A DNA stretch of 64,000 nt from Maratus speciosus (lineage: Eukaryota > Arthropoda > Arachnida > Araneae > Salticidae), in NCBI GenBank assembly GCA_963932465.1, contig OZ010794.1:440015502-440079501 (forward strand). The letters are read 5' to 3'. Position numbers and translations under genes: made by a program. Position 1 is the stretch's first letter. Each line of letters begins with the position of its first letter. Positions 22,116-31,526 of this stretch are shown in pieces. A model generated the notes under the pieces. That model had not been told where the DNA came from, made no database searches, and saw only the letters and a program-made list of their open reading frames with translations.

Positions 22116-22633
22116 TACTATAAATGGTATACAGTTCCATTTCAATACAGAACATGCCATGCTAATGCCCAATAGCATATATTACTTGGCAATACTTGTA
22201 TATTTAAGTGAGTTCGTGCATAGAGAGTCAGACGGCTAGACAATTCGAATTTACAAACACTTTTAAACAATGTTGGAAAATGTTAATAAATCAGAGTCAA
22301 CTCGAGATGCAGCAAAAAAACAAACAAACAAAAAAAACAAACAAACAAACAAAAAAAACTACGTAGTAAAGAAGAACATTTCGAAAAACGATCCAATGAT
22401 GAGTGTCAAACGGTTTCGAACACTTCCTACCTCAAAATTCGTTCTTTGTGGCTTAACTTAAGAGCAATGGAACAGAAAATTAAAATAATGCATTCAAAGA
22501 AAGAAAACAAAAGCCATCCTGTTCTCTCCGGTTTACTTTTTGGTTTTCTTTACTGCTGCGGTGTTTTGGACAGTCCAAGCTGTATCTGGCCTGCAGTTCG
22601 CTCTTTGCCCCCCCCCCCCCCCAAAAAAAAAGA

Positions 22634-22887
22634 CTAACGTTTGGCGAAAGTCTTTTGCACGCTTTTTTCGCTCTTACACCATCCCTACACTTTCTCTAGC
22701 ATGTGTAGGGATGGTATAAGAGCGAAAAAAGCGCGCAAAAAGACGTTCGTCTGGGCTAATGCTGGACGAACGTCTTCTTGCACGCTTTTTTCGCTTTCAC
22801 AGCCATCCTACACCTTCGCTAGCATGCGTAGGGAGGCTGCCAAAGCGAAAAAAGTGTGCAAAAAGACGTTCGCCTGACATTAGCCTT
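22634..22887. mobile_element. double foldback element related to 15911-15988
   Basis: Two hairpins side by side (about 22634-22755 and 22756-22887). Their arms share 'CGAACGTCTT', 'TTGCACGCTTTTTTCGCT' and 'AGACGTTCGTCTG' or 'AGACGTTCGCCTGACATTA' with the single 78-bp element. They add extra inner arm sequence, 'CATCCCTACAC' paired with 'GTGTAGGGATGG'. The junction between hairpins still reads 'GGGCTAATGCTGGACGAACG', so a second element joined or duplicated onto the first. It interrupts unit 4 of the 1.1-kb array between 'AGACTA' and 'ATATGTTCTTTCT'. Confidence 0.75.
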
Positions 22888-23511
22888 AATATGTTCTTTC
22901 TGCTTTTCTGACTGCGTTATCGTCTGAGCTGTGAGCACATTTACAATGCCCGTATTTTATTTATCTCCGAACACTTCTCTGTTCATCTCTCCCCCCCTCT
23001 CTCTCTTTTTTTAAATCTTTAAAATCCTTCGATTTTTCTTCCGAATAGGGTTATTTTATTCATGTGTAGGGGATAGTTTAAAAATTCGAGAAGTCAGGAA
23101 AGAGCTATTTCGTCCGATATCCAGATAAGATTGAAAAGAAATAAAAGTTGAATTATTTGCATTTGATTCTTCTGTAAATAATGATTTCTCTTTGAAAGTT
23201 ATTTGAATACTCTTTGTGTTATAGAAATACTTTCACTATGTAAGGAAGTCAATTAATTGTAGAGTATAACGATGTGAAAATAAGAAAATTTCATCATAAT
23301 ACAATATATGTACAGTGCTGGAAAAAATTATAAAGCTGATAGAAAAATTTACAAAAGTCAAAAAATAATGGAATTATTGATATCGCAAATTTTATTTACA
23401 TTTGGATGATCAACATCTCAATAATACGCATAAACTTTGTTTAGAAAAACGGAAGGGGGAACATAGATTATGCTAATTTCTTACAACCAATGAAAAACAA
23501 CTTGAAAAAAA

Positions 23512-23524
23512 TTATAAAGCCGAT
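23512..23524 (+). promoter_or_regulatory. putative inner transposase-binding site, left
   Basis: TTATAAAGCCGAT repeats the inner part of the terminal repeat 199 bp from the left end. In Tc3 a second binding site sits at a similar distance; binding here is inferred. Confidence 0.6.
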
Positions 23525-23638
23525 GATTCTAGCCTCATTTGGCATAATGCCAAACTTGAGAAAGCAGGTCGCCAGGAACGTTTAGATAAATGTAAACGTA
23601 TTTCGTGCATTCATTTTGTATTTGGTGTGTTTAATACA

Positions 23639-24634
23639 ATGCCAAGAGGAAAAAAGTTATCCAATGGTGAACAAATTAAAATATTAACTTTAAATGAAGT
23701 TGAAATGTCTGGTTCTAATATTGCAAGAAAAATAAGAAGGTCCAAGGCTGCAGTAAACAGTTTTTTCAGAAATCCCGAAGATTACGGCAGTAAGAAGCGT
23801 ACTGGAAGACCGAAATCCTTAACTGTAAGGCAATCAAGACAAATCCGGAAGCTAGCTTGCGCAGAAAAAATTTCGTCAGCCCAAATTCAAGAACAGTTAC
23901 AATTACCATGTACAAGCCGAACGGTAAGAAATGTTTTAAGTAACAATGCCATTGTTCAATTTAAAAAATTTAAAAGCAAACCTCTTCTTTCTATGCACCA
24001 CAAAAATGCTTGATTAGACTTTGCACGAAAACATTTAACCGAAGGCACAAATTGGAGAGATGTTGTCTTTTCCGATGAAAATAAATTTAATTTCGATGGA
24101 CCCGATGGCTATAAATTCTTTTGGCATGATTTACGACAGAAACCTCATATTTTTTCAAAGCGTCAATTTGGAGGTGGCTCGGTAATGGTTTGTGCTGCAT
24201 TTGCTGCCTGTGGAACCACTCCAATTGTTTTCATGCATAACAAAATGAATTCAGTTATGTATCAAGATATGTTAGGAGATAATTTATTACCCATTGCTCC
24301 TCTTATAACTTCGGGAGACTGGACATTTCAGCAGGACAATGCTTCCGTTCATGTTTCGAAGTTAACTAAATCTTCGCTGGAAGCTAATCAGGTGAAAGGC
24401 CTTCAATGGCCAGCTCGTAGCCCCGATCTGAAAGTAATAGAAAATCTCTGAGGAATTTTAGCCCGAAATGTTTACAAAAGTGGACGACAATTCAATTCAA
24501 AGTTAGATTTGATGAATGCTATTAAAAACCGCTGGAACAATACTGATGAAAGTACTTTGTGTGGTCTGATAAATTCAATGAACAAGAGATTAGTCAAAGT
24601 CATCGAAAAAAAAGGGTCTCACATCGATTATTGA
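23639..24634 (+). pseudogene. Tc3-like DD34E transposase with two in-frame stops
   Basis: One continuous frame of 331 codons, close to the size of C. elegans Tc3 transposase, with no frameshift but TGA at codons 125 and 271. I chose the ATG at 23639, which gives the Tc3-type start MPRG. Residues ~6-50 and ~62-105 form two helix-turn-helix regions that would bind the terminal repeats. They are joined by an AT-hook-like GRPK (56-59). The DDE domain keeps all three catalytic acids: D146 (FSDEN), D233 (QQDNASVH) and E268 (IEN), with 34 residues between the last two. Later residues run to KGSHIDY before a normal TGA. Two nonsense changes and no indels suggest fairly recent inactivation by point mutation. 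Confidence 0.93.
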
Positions 24635-24646
24635 TGAAATACATGT

Positions 24647-24659
24647 ATCGACTTTATAA
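24647..24659 (-). promoter_or_regulatory. putative inner transposase-binding site, right
   Basis: On the minus strand reads TTATAAAGTCGAT, 197 bp from the right end and the inverted counterpart of the left inner site. Just downstream of the transposase stop codon. Confidence 0.55.
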
Positions 24660-24879
24660 GTATTTCCAACTTTCTTTGTATAGAAAATTTTCTTAAGTCT
24701 ATTAACTTTTTATTAATGTAGTTATTAATGAATTTCTTTTTTTCTTTACTTCCTTGTAGCATATAATATATATGTATGAAATTTCATAAATGTTCCATCT
24801 TTTGTTTTTTAATTATATCATATTTTCCAGTGGCTTTAAAATTTTTTCCACCACTGTATAAATACATATTTATATATGA

Positions 24880-25405
24880 CCATTTTAAATAAATGTAATT
24901 ACTATTATGCATTCAGTTTTATTTTTATACATTTCAATCACTCACACCTGCTAGGAAAAAAGTCGATTTTATCTCGTACTGTATCACTATATGCTGTAAG
25001 AATTACAAACGCGACAAAATAAATAAATAAATAAATAAATATATAGGTGGTGTATATCAATATGAATCTCAGAGGCGTAATCAATTGCAACAGGTTTGAA
25101 ATTGTGTAACATCATTCATCATAAAAATACGTAAACATGGACAGACACAGAGATAGAAAACCAAATTCATGAACAGTTTCAGCATAAACGTCACACAAAC
25201 CTGTGTTGGACAGTGTTAAAAATTAGAGACAACTCGAGCTGTAGCAAAAAACTAGAATCAATATCAAAATTTCCAAGAACGATGCATTGAAAAAGAGTCT
25301 GAAACGCTTCCGAACTCTTCCGACCTGAAAATCAGTCTTTTGCAGCTTAACTTAAAGGCAATGAAATAGAAAATTAGAATAATTCGCTCAAACATAGAAA
25401 ACTAA
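24880..25405 (+). repeat. variant 1.1-kb unit, left part (unit 5)
   Basis: Starts 'CATTTTAAATAAATGTAATT', includes a (AAAT)n run at 25018-25043, then 'GTGTTGGACAGTGTTAAAAA' and 'AACTCGAGCTGTAGCAAAAA', and stops at 'AAACTAATGCC'. It aligns with 32995-33490, including the 5' extension that units 1-4 lack. Its continuation is found 5.7 kb away at 31177, so the unit is split by the insertion at 25415-31176. Confidence 0.8.
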
Positions 25406-25414
25406 TGCCTTCCT

Positions 25415-25750
25415 TCCCGTAAGGCATGGTGACGTCACGGCGACGTCGTTGTGAAGTCACACTGTGATTTTGTGACCGTCGATGTGACGTCACGTGACGT
25501 CGATGTGACGTCATAGTGACTAGAATGCGAGGTCGTTATGGCCGTTTTAGAGGTCGTTTGTGACGTCACATTGTGACCACTCTGTGAAGTCACGGTGTGA
25601 CAAATTTGTGAAAAGTGTGTCATTTGTGACTATTTGGCATTAACTTTGTGACGAACCTGTGACGAAAGCGACAATGCTTTGAAGTCACACTGTGACCAAT
25701 TTGTGAAATATGTGTCATTTGTGACGAACTTGTCATAAACACTGTGATTT
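25415..25750. repeat. left end: TGACGTCA / GTCAC-GTGAC motif array
   Basis: About 335 bp dense in TGACGTCA (four exact) and in near-matches such as GTGACGTCG, GAAGTCAC and TTTGTGAC. Two imperfect direct repeats of 'GAAGTCAC..TGTGAC.AATTTGTGAAA' followed by 'GTGTCATTTGTGAC' are visible near 25585 and 25680. TGACGTCA is the CREB/ATF consensus; whether any host factor binds is unknown. The minus-strand Thr/Ser-rich frame is a shadow of the motif. Confidence 0.8.
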
Positions 25751-25805
25751 CAAATGAAAATCAAATTTCAAATTAATTGCTTAAAAGACGCAAATAGTGA
25801 AAATG

Positions 25806-25877
25806 ATTCCATGCTGGGACTCGAACCCGGGCCATCAGTACAGTGCACTGACATTCTACCGACTAAATCACATGGAA
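25806..25877 (-). tRNA. tRNA-like sequence, left member of the pair
   Basis: On the minus strand, 72 bases give a cloverleaf: acceptor TTCCATG/CATGGAA (7 bp), D stem ATTT/GAAT, anticodon stem TCAGT/ACTGA with loop GCACTGT, T stem CCGGG/CCCAG with loop TTCGAGT. The A box (TTAGTCGGTAGAATG) and B box (GGTTCGAGTCC) are good. C instead of T at position 33 argues against decoding. More likely the pol III head of a dispersed element than a working tRNA. Confidence 0.5.
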
Positions 25878-26312
25878 CGATACCCAGGCTGAAAAATTTG
25901 TCACTATTACATGTTGGCAAGGCTACAAACGCAGCACAAGATGGAATATTTAGCGTGAGCTCCCAACATGATGCAAACACGTAACTTAATTAAATCCAGC
26001 ATCGATTGAAATTATATTAATAGTTGGAAATTTTTCCAGAGAGAACCATTCGCCTTGCATACAATATTTCAAATGAAAATCAAATTTCAAATTAATTGCT
26101 TAAAAGTCAATTTTAATTTGAAATGTTGTATGCAAGGCGAATGTTTCTCCCTGGAAAATTTTTCAATTATTAATATAGTTTCAATCGATGCTGGATTTAA
26201 TTAAATTTCGTGTTTACCCCATGTCGATGGCTCACGATAAATATTCCATCTTGTGCTGCGTTTGTAGCCTTGCCAACATGTAATAGTGAGTAATTTTACA
26301 GGCTGGGCGTCG

Positions 26313-26384
26313 TTCCATATGGTTTAGTCGGTAGAATGTCAGTGTGCTATACTGATGGCCCGGGTTCGAGTCCCGGCATGGAAT
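26313..26384 (+). tRNA. tRNA-like sequence, right member of the pair
   Basis: Cloverleaf of 72 bases: acceptor TTCCATA/CATGGAA (one A-C mismatch), anticodon stem TCAGT/ACTGA with loop GTGCTAT (T33 present, anticodon GCT), T stem CCGGG/CCCGG with loop TTCGAGT. TTTTT follows at 26386. GCT would be serine, but the short 4-nt variable region does not fit a serine tRNA, so it is probably a tRNA-derived repeat head. A minus-strand frame 'CRDSNPG' is only the B-box shadow. Confidence 0.5.
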
Positions 26385-26929
26385 CTTTTTCACTCCTTTG
26401 CGCCTTTTAAGCAATTAATTTGATATTTGATTTTCATTTGAAATATTGTATATAAGGCGAATGATTCTCTCTGGAAAAATTTCTAAGTATTAATACAGCG
26501 ATGAATTTTAAAATAAACTTTTGCTGTAAATATAAAATCTTATCTTTTTACCGTACTTTTTAGCAAAATATCGCTATTTTGGAGTCCTATTCTTCTAAAA
26601 CATTTAAAATTTTTCCACTTAAAAAACAATGCTTATCAACTGCCATATTTTTTTATTAAGTTCTATGCTTGATATTGAGTTCAAGCTTGATATTTAGAAT
26701 GTGTAAGTTTTTTTAATTTGTTGTTATTTGTCATTGCTTTATTAAATATGAACATGGAGACTAACGGATATTAATACAACTATTATTTATAGAGCGGCAT
26801 GATAAGCGATATTTATTTAAATTTTTTATTCCCGTGTATATTGTATTTTGTGAATATGAGCTAAATAGATTTGGTATATTTTATAGGAAAAGACTGATCT
26901 AGGAAATAGAAAAAAAAACGAGTAAGAAA

Positions 26930-28830
26930 AATCATGCGTTAAGCATAGATTATAAAATACTTTCCAACACTTTCTGAATGCTTTAACAAGACATCGTAAT
27001 TTAGGGAAATGACGTAAATAAGATAACTAAGTAAACATTTCAGTAAACGCATAAAACATTTGAAAAACTGATTTCAACAGTTACCGTCCATAGCCAAATA
27101 TGTTTTCCAATTCTTTTGAACAGCCCTGTATTTGATCTGTAGGTTGATACACTGAAAAAAATGAAGTACTCAAAAATGAGTAAACCGACGTACTCATATC
27201 GAATTGAATATTTTTGGATCAAAAATGAACCTATGCTTTCTCTATTTTGAAACATCACATGTTATCAAACCCAAACAAACGAATAGTTTTGTACCCTGTA
27301 ATGGTTCATTTCATTTATAGCGGCATAAATGATGTTTATTAATGTAAATATTAAATTATGCACAGCATTTTAAAAATAATTTAAAAGTGCTTAGAAATAA
27401 TGCTCTTGTCATAAAAATATTCGATTTGAGTATCTTGTTAAGAATTTTGCTATTTTTCTTAATAAATAATCAATTAAACATTTCTTGTTAAGAACTTTGA
27501 ACGGGAAATAAATGTCAGTACATTTTTACTTTAAATTTTAGGTTTTTCTTTTTTTGGGGGGGTGGGGCAGTGCATAACGATTCATATTTGATCACAACCA
27601 TGGAATAAAAAATGAATACATGTGTTTCTCAACTTTGAGTACATTTGGATCGGAGCTATTTTGAGTATGTGACGCATTTAAAATTGAGTACTTCTTACTC
27701 AATTTTGAGTACCCATTTTTTTAAGTGTATATATACTATATAATGGGAAAATTTAGTTTAGCAAGAAAACGCCTAACAGGTTGAAATTCTTATTCAGCAA
27801 TTTATACTAATGTAAGGAAAGATACTTGAATACTTTTGTACAACCCTGTAGTTTACCTAGAATCTTTATTACACGCCATTATTTAGTTAAAATTTAATTC
27901 AAACTAAGACACTCTTAAAACTGCTGAAATCACATTTCCAGAAATTATCATTTATAGACGGCCATGTATCCATTTCCTTGCGTGACCCTGTGTATCATTT
28001 TATCTATATTCTACAAACATTTATTGGTAAATCAAATGCAGTTCAGCGAAAAAAAACATAACTCATTTAAAAACCACCTTTAAGCAATTTGCGCCCATAC
28101 CCAGTAATCCTTACGAATACTTTTGTGTAGCCTTGTATAGGAATTATAGCATTTATATACACGATACTATGCATAAATATAGTGAATCATAAAAGCGCAT
28201 ATCATAATTAAAAATACATTTCCAGCAATCATCGCTAACGAACAATACTTCGGATACAATATAGTATCTGAAATATTTTGGGTGTCCCTGTAAATGCTAT
28301 ATACGTATTATTCGTATTATAGATGAAATAATTTATAGTATGCAAACCTAAGCGACATACATCAATTTCATTATATATGAAATAGATTAACATAATTAAA
28401 GTATGCTGCAAACAATTCCCTCCACCCTTATATCATTATGTATTTGAATCCCTTTTTTAGCCCTGTAAATGAACAATAGCTATTCTGTGCATCGCATAGT
28501 CAACAGAATGCATATTTTAGTGCCCTTCATAAATGCATATAAATTTTATTATGTTTGAAAGCGTGCGTAAAATCATTAAAAATCATTTGAAACGATTTTT
28601 TCCCATAGACCGTAATGTAACGGAAAACTTTTGGCTGGCCCTGTAAATGAACAAAGTATGCTACAAACTTCATTACAAATAGGTACCGTGCTATGGTAAA
28701 CGTCAATAACATCCAAAAATTTCAGGGCAATCCGAGTATATTTTCGGGAGTTAGAGTGCGGACAGACTGCTAGACCGACTGACGGAGAGACAAACCTAAG
28801 TCATAAGCACTTTTCAACTTATGTCCTATA
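26930..28830 (+). repeat. composite multi-monomer repeat, copy D (most complete)
   Basis: Starts 'AATCATGCGTTAAGCATAG' and ends 'GGACAGACTGCTAGACCGAC' then 'AAGCACTTTTCAACTT'. 'CCTGTA'-type blocks sit at about 27123, 27845, 27985, 28130, 28287, 28463 and 28638. The first gap shrinks to 144 bp once the MITE at 27150-27727 is removed; the others are 140-176. Each monomer also has a 'TTCCAGCAAT' or 'CCATAGACCGTAATGTAAC' block. An inverted paralogue with the same order lies at 50285-51610. There is no protein. It sits inside the 25415-31176 segment. Confidence 0.8.
27150..27727. mobile_element. 578-bp MITE with CACTGAAAAAAATG-type ends
   Basis: The left end CACTGAAAAAAATGAAGTAC then 'TCAAAAATGAGTA' is mirrored at the right by CACTTAAAAAAATGGGTACT then 'CAAAATTGAGTA'. 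TA flanks both sides. 'GAGTAC..' motifs recur near both ends (AGTACTC, GAGTACATTTGGATC, GAGTACTTCTTACTCAATTT). The paralogous composite copy at 51340-51395 reads straight through 'CTGTAGGTTCATATATATAC' (minus strand) without it, so the empty site is visible. Confidence 0.85.
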
Positions 28831-28849
28831 TTATATATCCTGTATTATA

Positions 28850-30865
28850 TGAATTTTTAAAAAATATATACTAAAGCAGTTTAATCTATAACTTCCTATC
28901 AGGCATGAAAAACACTTTATTTCAATGCTTAAATATCATATTTTACTTTTTAGTGCCAATAATTACGAGTATCATAAACGTAGAAAATGAATTTACAATA
29001 GAAGAAAATTTAATAACCGATTCAGAATGTCTATAATTAAATGTTTGATTAAAATCACAAGCAGAAAAAATGCTTACATACAATTTAAAAATATATATAT
29101 ACCAATTTGAAAAACACTAAAAATAATAATTAGTATTTATAATTGTACTATTAAACAACAGCAAAATACAATAAATAAATTAAATGCATTATTAGATTTA
29201 ACAATATCTCAAAAATATTTCCGTATGGTATAAGGAATTACTATTATTTTATAATTTTGGCAAATGTTAAATCTGAAAACATTGGTTTGAAGATTTAGGA
29301 TTTTAAAAGATAATTTAAAATATTATTAGCACTAAAAGAAAATTCTTTCAAATGTTTCACTACTGTAATATGTAAAAATATATTTTCCCAGTATAATGTT
29401 AATTTCTAATCTGAAACAGTTTCGTAATCTCATGATAATCGAACATCATATTTAACCCCAAAATAATAATAACTATAAGTGTTAGTAATCAAAAAATAGT
29501 AAGAAGCCGATAAAATAATTCCAAATCATTGTCGTTCCATACATTTTCAATCTCAAGTAAGAGTAAATTAATGTTTATATTAATTCCAGTATGAACTTAA
29601 GCCTGAATCAGTCTCTGCGCAGATTTTTTTTTTTTTTTTTTTTTTTTTGAAGCGATGGCAGATTAAGATATTTTTCTTTACAGTTATCGAATTGAAAAAT
29701 ATCGCTTCTGACAGTTAAAGATCAGTCTCTTACAAATATAACATAAAATTATTTAACTCATAATATAAAAATCAGGAACAAAATATTTAAATTAAATAAC
29801 ACTTACATATACGTTCCATTAATATCCGTGTATCCTAAAATGGTCATTTCCTTATCTTAAAGTGTTGTAGACTTGGTGATGTTCTAAAAACAGTGAACAA
29901 TTTCCCGCGTCTTCTCATATTTATTTTTCTGTGGGCAGACGATTTTCAAGCAGATGTTCTGTTACAGATTATTTGTTTTTGTATACAAGAAATATTGAAC
30001 TTGAATGCGCAGTAATTTTCTGAAAGTATCGTTAATTAAAATTTTGTATTTGAAGACATGTCCAATATATTTAACCTTTTCTTTTTATCCGTACCAAATA
30101 ATTCAAGTTAAATGTATTGTAAAGTTCCTTTTTTCTAAATAATTATAATAATAATATTCATAATTAGAGTTTATTAGATAAAACATTGTTTAAATTTTTA
30201 AAAGGTGTAAAAATAAATTTAATGGTAATAACGATCCCCCCCCTTTTTTTTTCTGTAAAGTTTTTCTGTAAAGTTTGTTTTGCACAAATTTTGTATATTT
30301 CTTTTATTTTCGGAAAATGCTAATTTTATTTAAAAAGTCTGAAAGAAGTAGAATTTATGACTTTAATACAAATTATAAAAATATTCTAAAGCAAGAAATG
30401 CATAGATGACTAAACTCTGAAGACTCTTTCTACGTGCTCATTAAAAGGTGCAGATTTAACTGTAATAGAAAATTTTTAGTTTGAAACCACAGAAGTGTTT
30501 CGAATAATCCTGGTCGGTAAAAAAAGAAAGAAAGAAAGAAATTTCCTCCAAGCAAACTAAATATGTAAAGTGTATAAATTTAATAATCCTAATTCTAAAT
30601 ATATTATCCAAATGCTAGATAAAATTGAAATCATGAACAAGTATACATTCACTGTCTTAGATATCAAATGGATAAAATATAGCCTGAAAATTTAGTTTAT
30701 TAATGCTTGTATCGTGCACTTTATTTATTATGCCCCCCCCCCCCTCCCCTTTAGTGACAGAATTTACCATTTGCTATCCACTAATATATTTTCATTCCTT
30801 ATGCCGCTATAACTCGTGACTGCTTAAAATATTTCTCTTCATTTTCAAAGATTTTTGAAGTTCAT
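28850..30865. other. AT-rich DNA inside the 5.76-kb segment
   Basis: No reading frame or family is recognised. It holds a 23-base T run at 29626-29648, C runs at 30234-30243 and 30733-30744, and a (GAAA)n stretch at 30523-30540. If the surrounding segment is a transposable element, this is where an eroded transposase would be expected, but I see no trace. Confidence 0.5.
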
Positions 30866-30869
30866 ATTT

Positions 30870-31176
30870 TTGTCACACTGTGATTACAATATAGTGGTTT
30901 TTTTTTTGTCACATATGTGACGTGACGTACGTTACATAGCAGTGACATAACAGTGACGTCACATTTTTTTTAATTGCCAGAAAAATATAATTTTACAGTA
31001 AATAACATGTTTTAAAGAATTTTCGTAATTTTTTAAAGTTTTCTAAGAAGTTCACATCTCAGTCACAATGTGACATCACTGAGTGGTGGCATTTTGGTCA
31101 CAGATGTGACGTGACCACAGTGACTTACAGTGACGTCACAACGACGTCACCGTGACCATGCATGCTATGAGGGTTG
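30870..31176. repeat. right end: TGACGTCA / GTCAC-GTGAC motif array
   Basis: Inverted counterpart of 25415-25750. It contains 'ACAGTGACGTCACA' twice, 'GTCACATATGTGACGTGACG', 'GTCACAATGTGACATCACTG' and 'GTCACAGATGTGACGTGAC'. The outermost part, read on the minus strand, aligns with the left terminus. A T-rich spacer (30895-30908) and an AT stretch (30965-31045) divide the motif clusters. Confidence 0.75.
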
Positions 31177-31526
31177 TGCCCTCCTGTTCTCTTCGCTTCT
31201 TTATTGCTGCAGTATTTTGGGCAGTCCAAACTCTCTCTTTTCTGGAGTCCACTCTTTGCCCTCCCAAAAGACTAAAGATGTTCTTTCTAGTTTTCTGACT
31301 GTGTTATCATCTGAGCACATTTACACAATGCCGGTATTTTATATCTCTTCGAACACTTCTCTGTTCATCTTTCTCTCTCTATCTTTTTTTCATCTTTAAA
31401 AGCCTTCGATTTTTCTTCCGAATCCGGTTATTTTATTGATGTGTAGGGGATAGTTATAGTAGAGTTTAGTCATAAGGGAAGTTTGAAAATAAATAAAAGT
31501 TGAATTCTTTGCATTTGATTCTTCTG
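31177..31526 (+). repeat. 1.1-kb unit, right part of split unit 5
   Basis: Continues unit 5 from 'TGCCCTCCTGTTCTCTTCGC' through 'TTTTGGGCAGTCCAAACTCT' and 'GATGTGTAGGGGATAGTT' to 'TTTGCATTTGATTCTTCTG', where unrelated sequence begins. The short plus-strand frame matches equivalent frames in the other units and is not a gene. Confidence 0.8.

Larger units (their letters stand above)
18278..23300 (+). repeat. tandem array of ~1.1-kb units (units 1-4)
   Basis: Four head-to-tail units. Anchors recur in order in each: 'AGACAGACGGCTAG', 'AACTCGAGCTGCAGCAAA', 'AATGGAACAGAAAATTAGAA', 'TGCCCTCCTGTTCTCTCCG', 'TTTTGGGCAGTCCAAGCTCT', 'GATGTGTAGGGGATAGTTTA', 'GATTGGATATCATGAAAATA' and 'GGCAATACGCGTATATTTAC'. 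Spacing between the first anchors is 1088, 1126 and 1730; the third drops to about 1116 once two MITEs are removed. Part of the unit is the terminal monomer of the composite repeat, so the array probably grew from that element's end. Unit 4 carries a foldback insertion and diverges near 23245, before the Tc3-like element. No unit has a long frame. Confidence 0.85.
23313..24856 (+). mobile_element. Tc3-like Tc1/mariner transposon (1544 bp)
   Basis: Flanked by TA on each side (23311-23312 and 24857-24858). The 24-bp terminal inverted repeats begin CAGTGCTGGAAAAAATTATA on the left and CAGTGGTGGAAAAAATTTTA on the right (22/24 match). An inner motif TTATAAAG(C/T)CGAT is repeated in inverted orientation 199 bp from the left end and 197 bp from the right end. 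This mirrors the double transposase-binding sites of Tc3-type elements. It encodes one transposase, now broken by two stop codons. It lies at the end of unit 4 of the 1.1-kb array. Confidence 0.93.
25743..26500. repeat. palindromic pair of tRNA-containing units with short terminal repeats
   Basis: Two ~330-bp units face away from a centre near 26085. Each contains 'GATGCTGGATTTAATTAA', 'AAATATTCCATCTTGTGCTG' with 'CGTTTGTAGCCTTGCCAACA', and a tRNA-like sequence. The right unit begins and ends with related ~65-bp segments ('GCAAGGCGAATG' with 'CTCCCTGGAAAA', and 'ATAAGGCGAATG' with 'CTCTCTGGAAAA'), like a miniature element with direct terminal repeats. The left unit shares the central one. It could be two opposed insertions of a tRNA-derived SINE or a foldback rearrangement of one. 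Confidence 0.7.
25415..31176. mobile_element. 5.76-kb candidate DNA element with TGACGTCA-rich inverted ends
   Basis: The segment splits one 1.1-kb unit at 'AATGCC/CTCCTG'. Host sequence continues exactly on either side, and a 9-bp stretch is duplicated: TGCCTTCCT at 25406-25414 and TGCCCTCCT at 31177-31185 (8/9). The ends are imperfect inverted repeats: 'GGCATGGTGACGTCACGG' then 'CGACGTCGTTGTGA' on the left, and 'GCATGGTCACGG' then 'TGACGTCGTTGTGA' on the other strand at the right. Both ends hold clusters of TGACGTCA and GTCAC/GTGAC motifs. A 9-bp duplication with long inverted ends is the pattern of Mutator-like elements, but no transposase is visible, so that is inference. The interior carries a palindromic tRNA-like pair and composite copy D. 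Confidence 0.6.

Noticed and set aside
25435..25623. Serine/threonine-rich frame
   Set aside because: A shadow of the TGACGTCA/GTCAC motif array.
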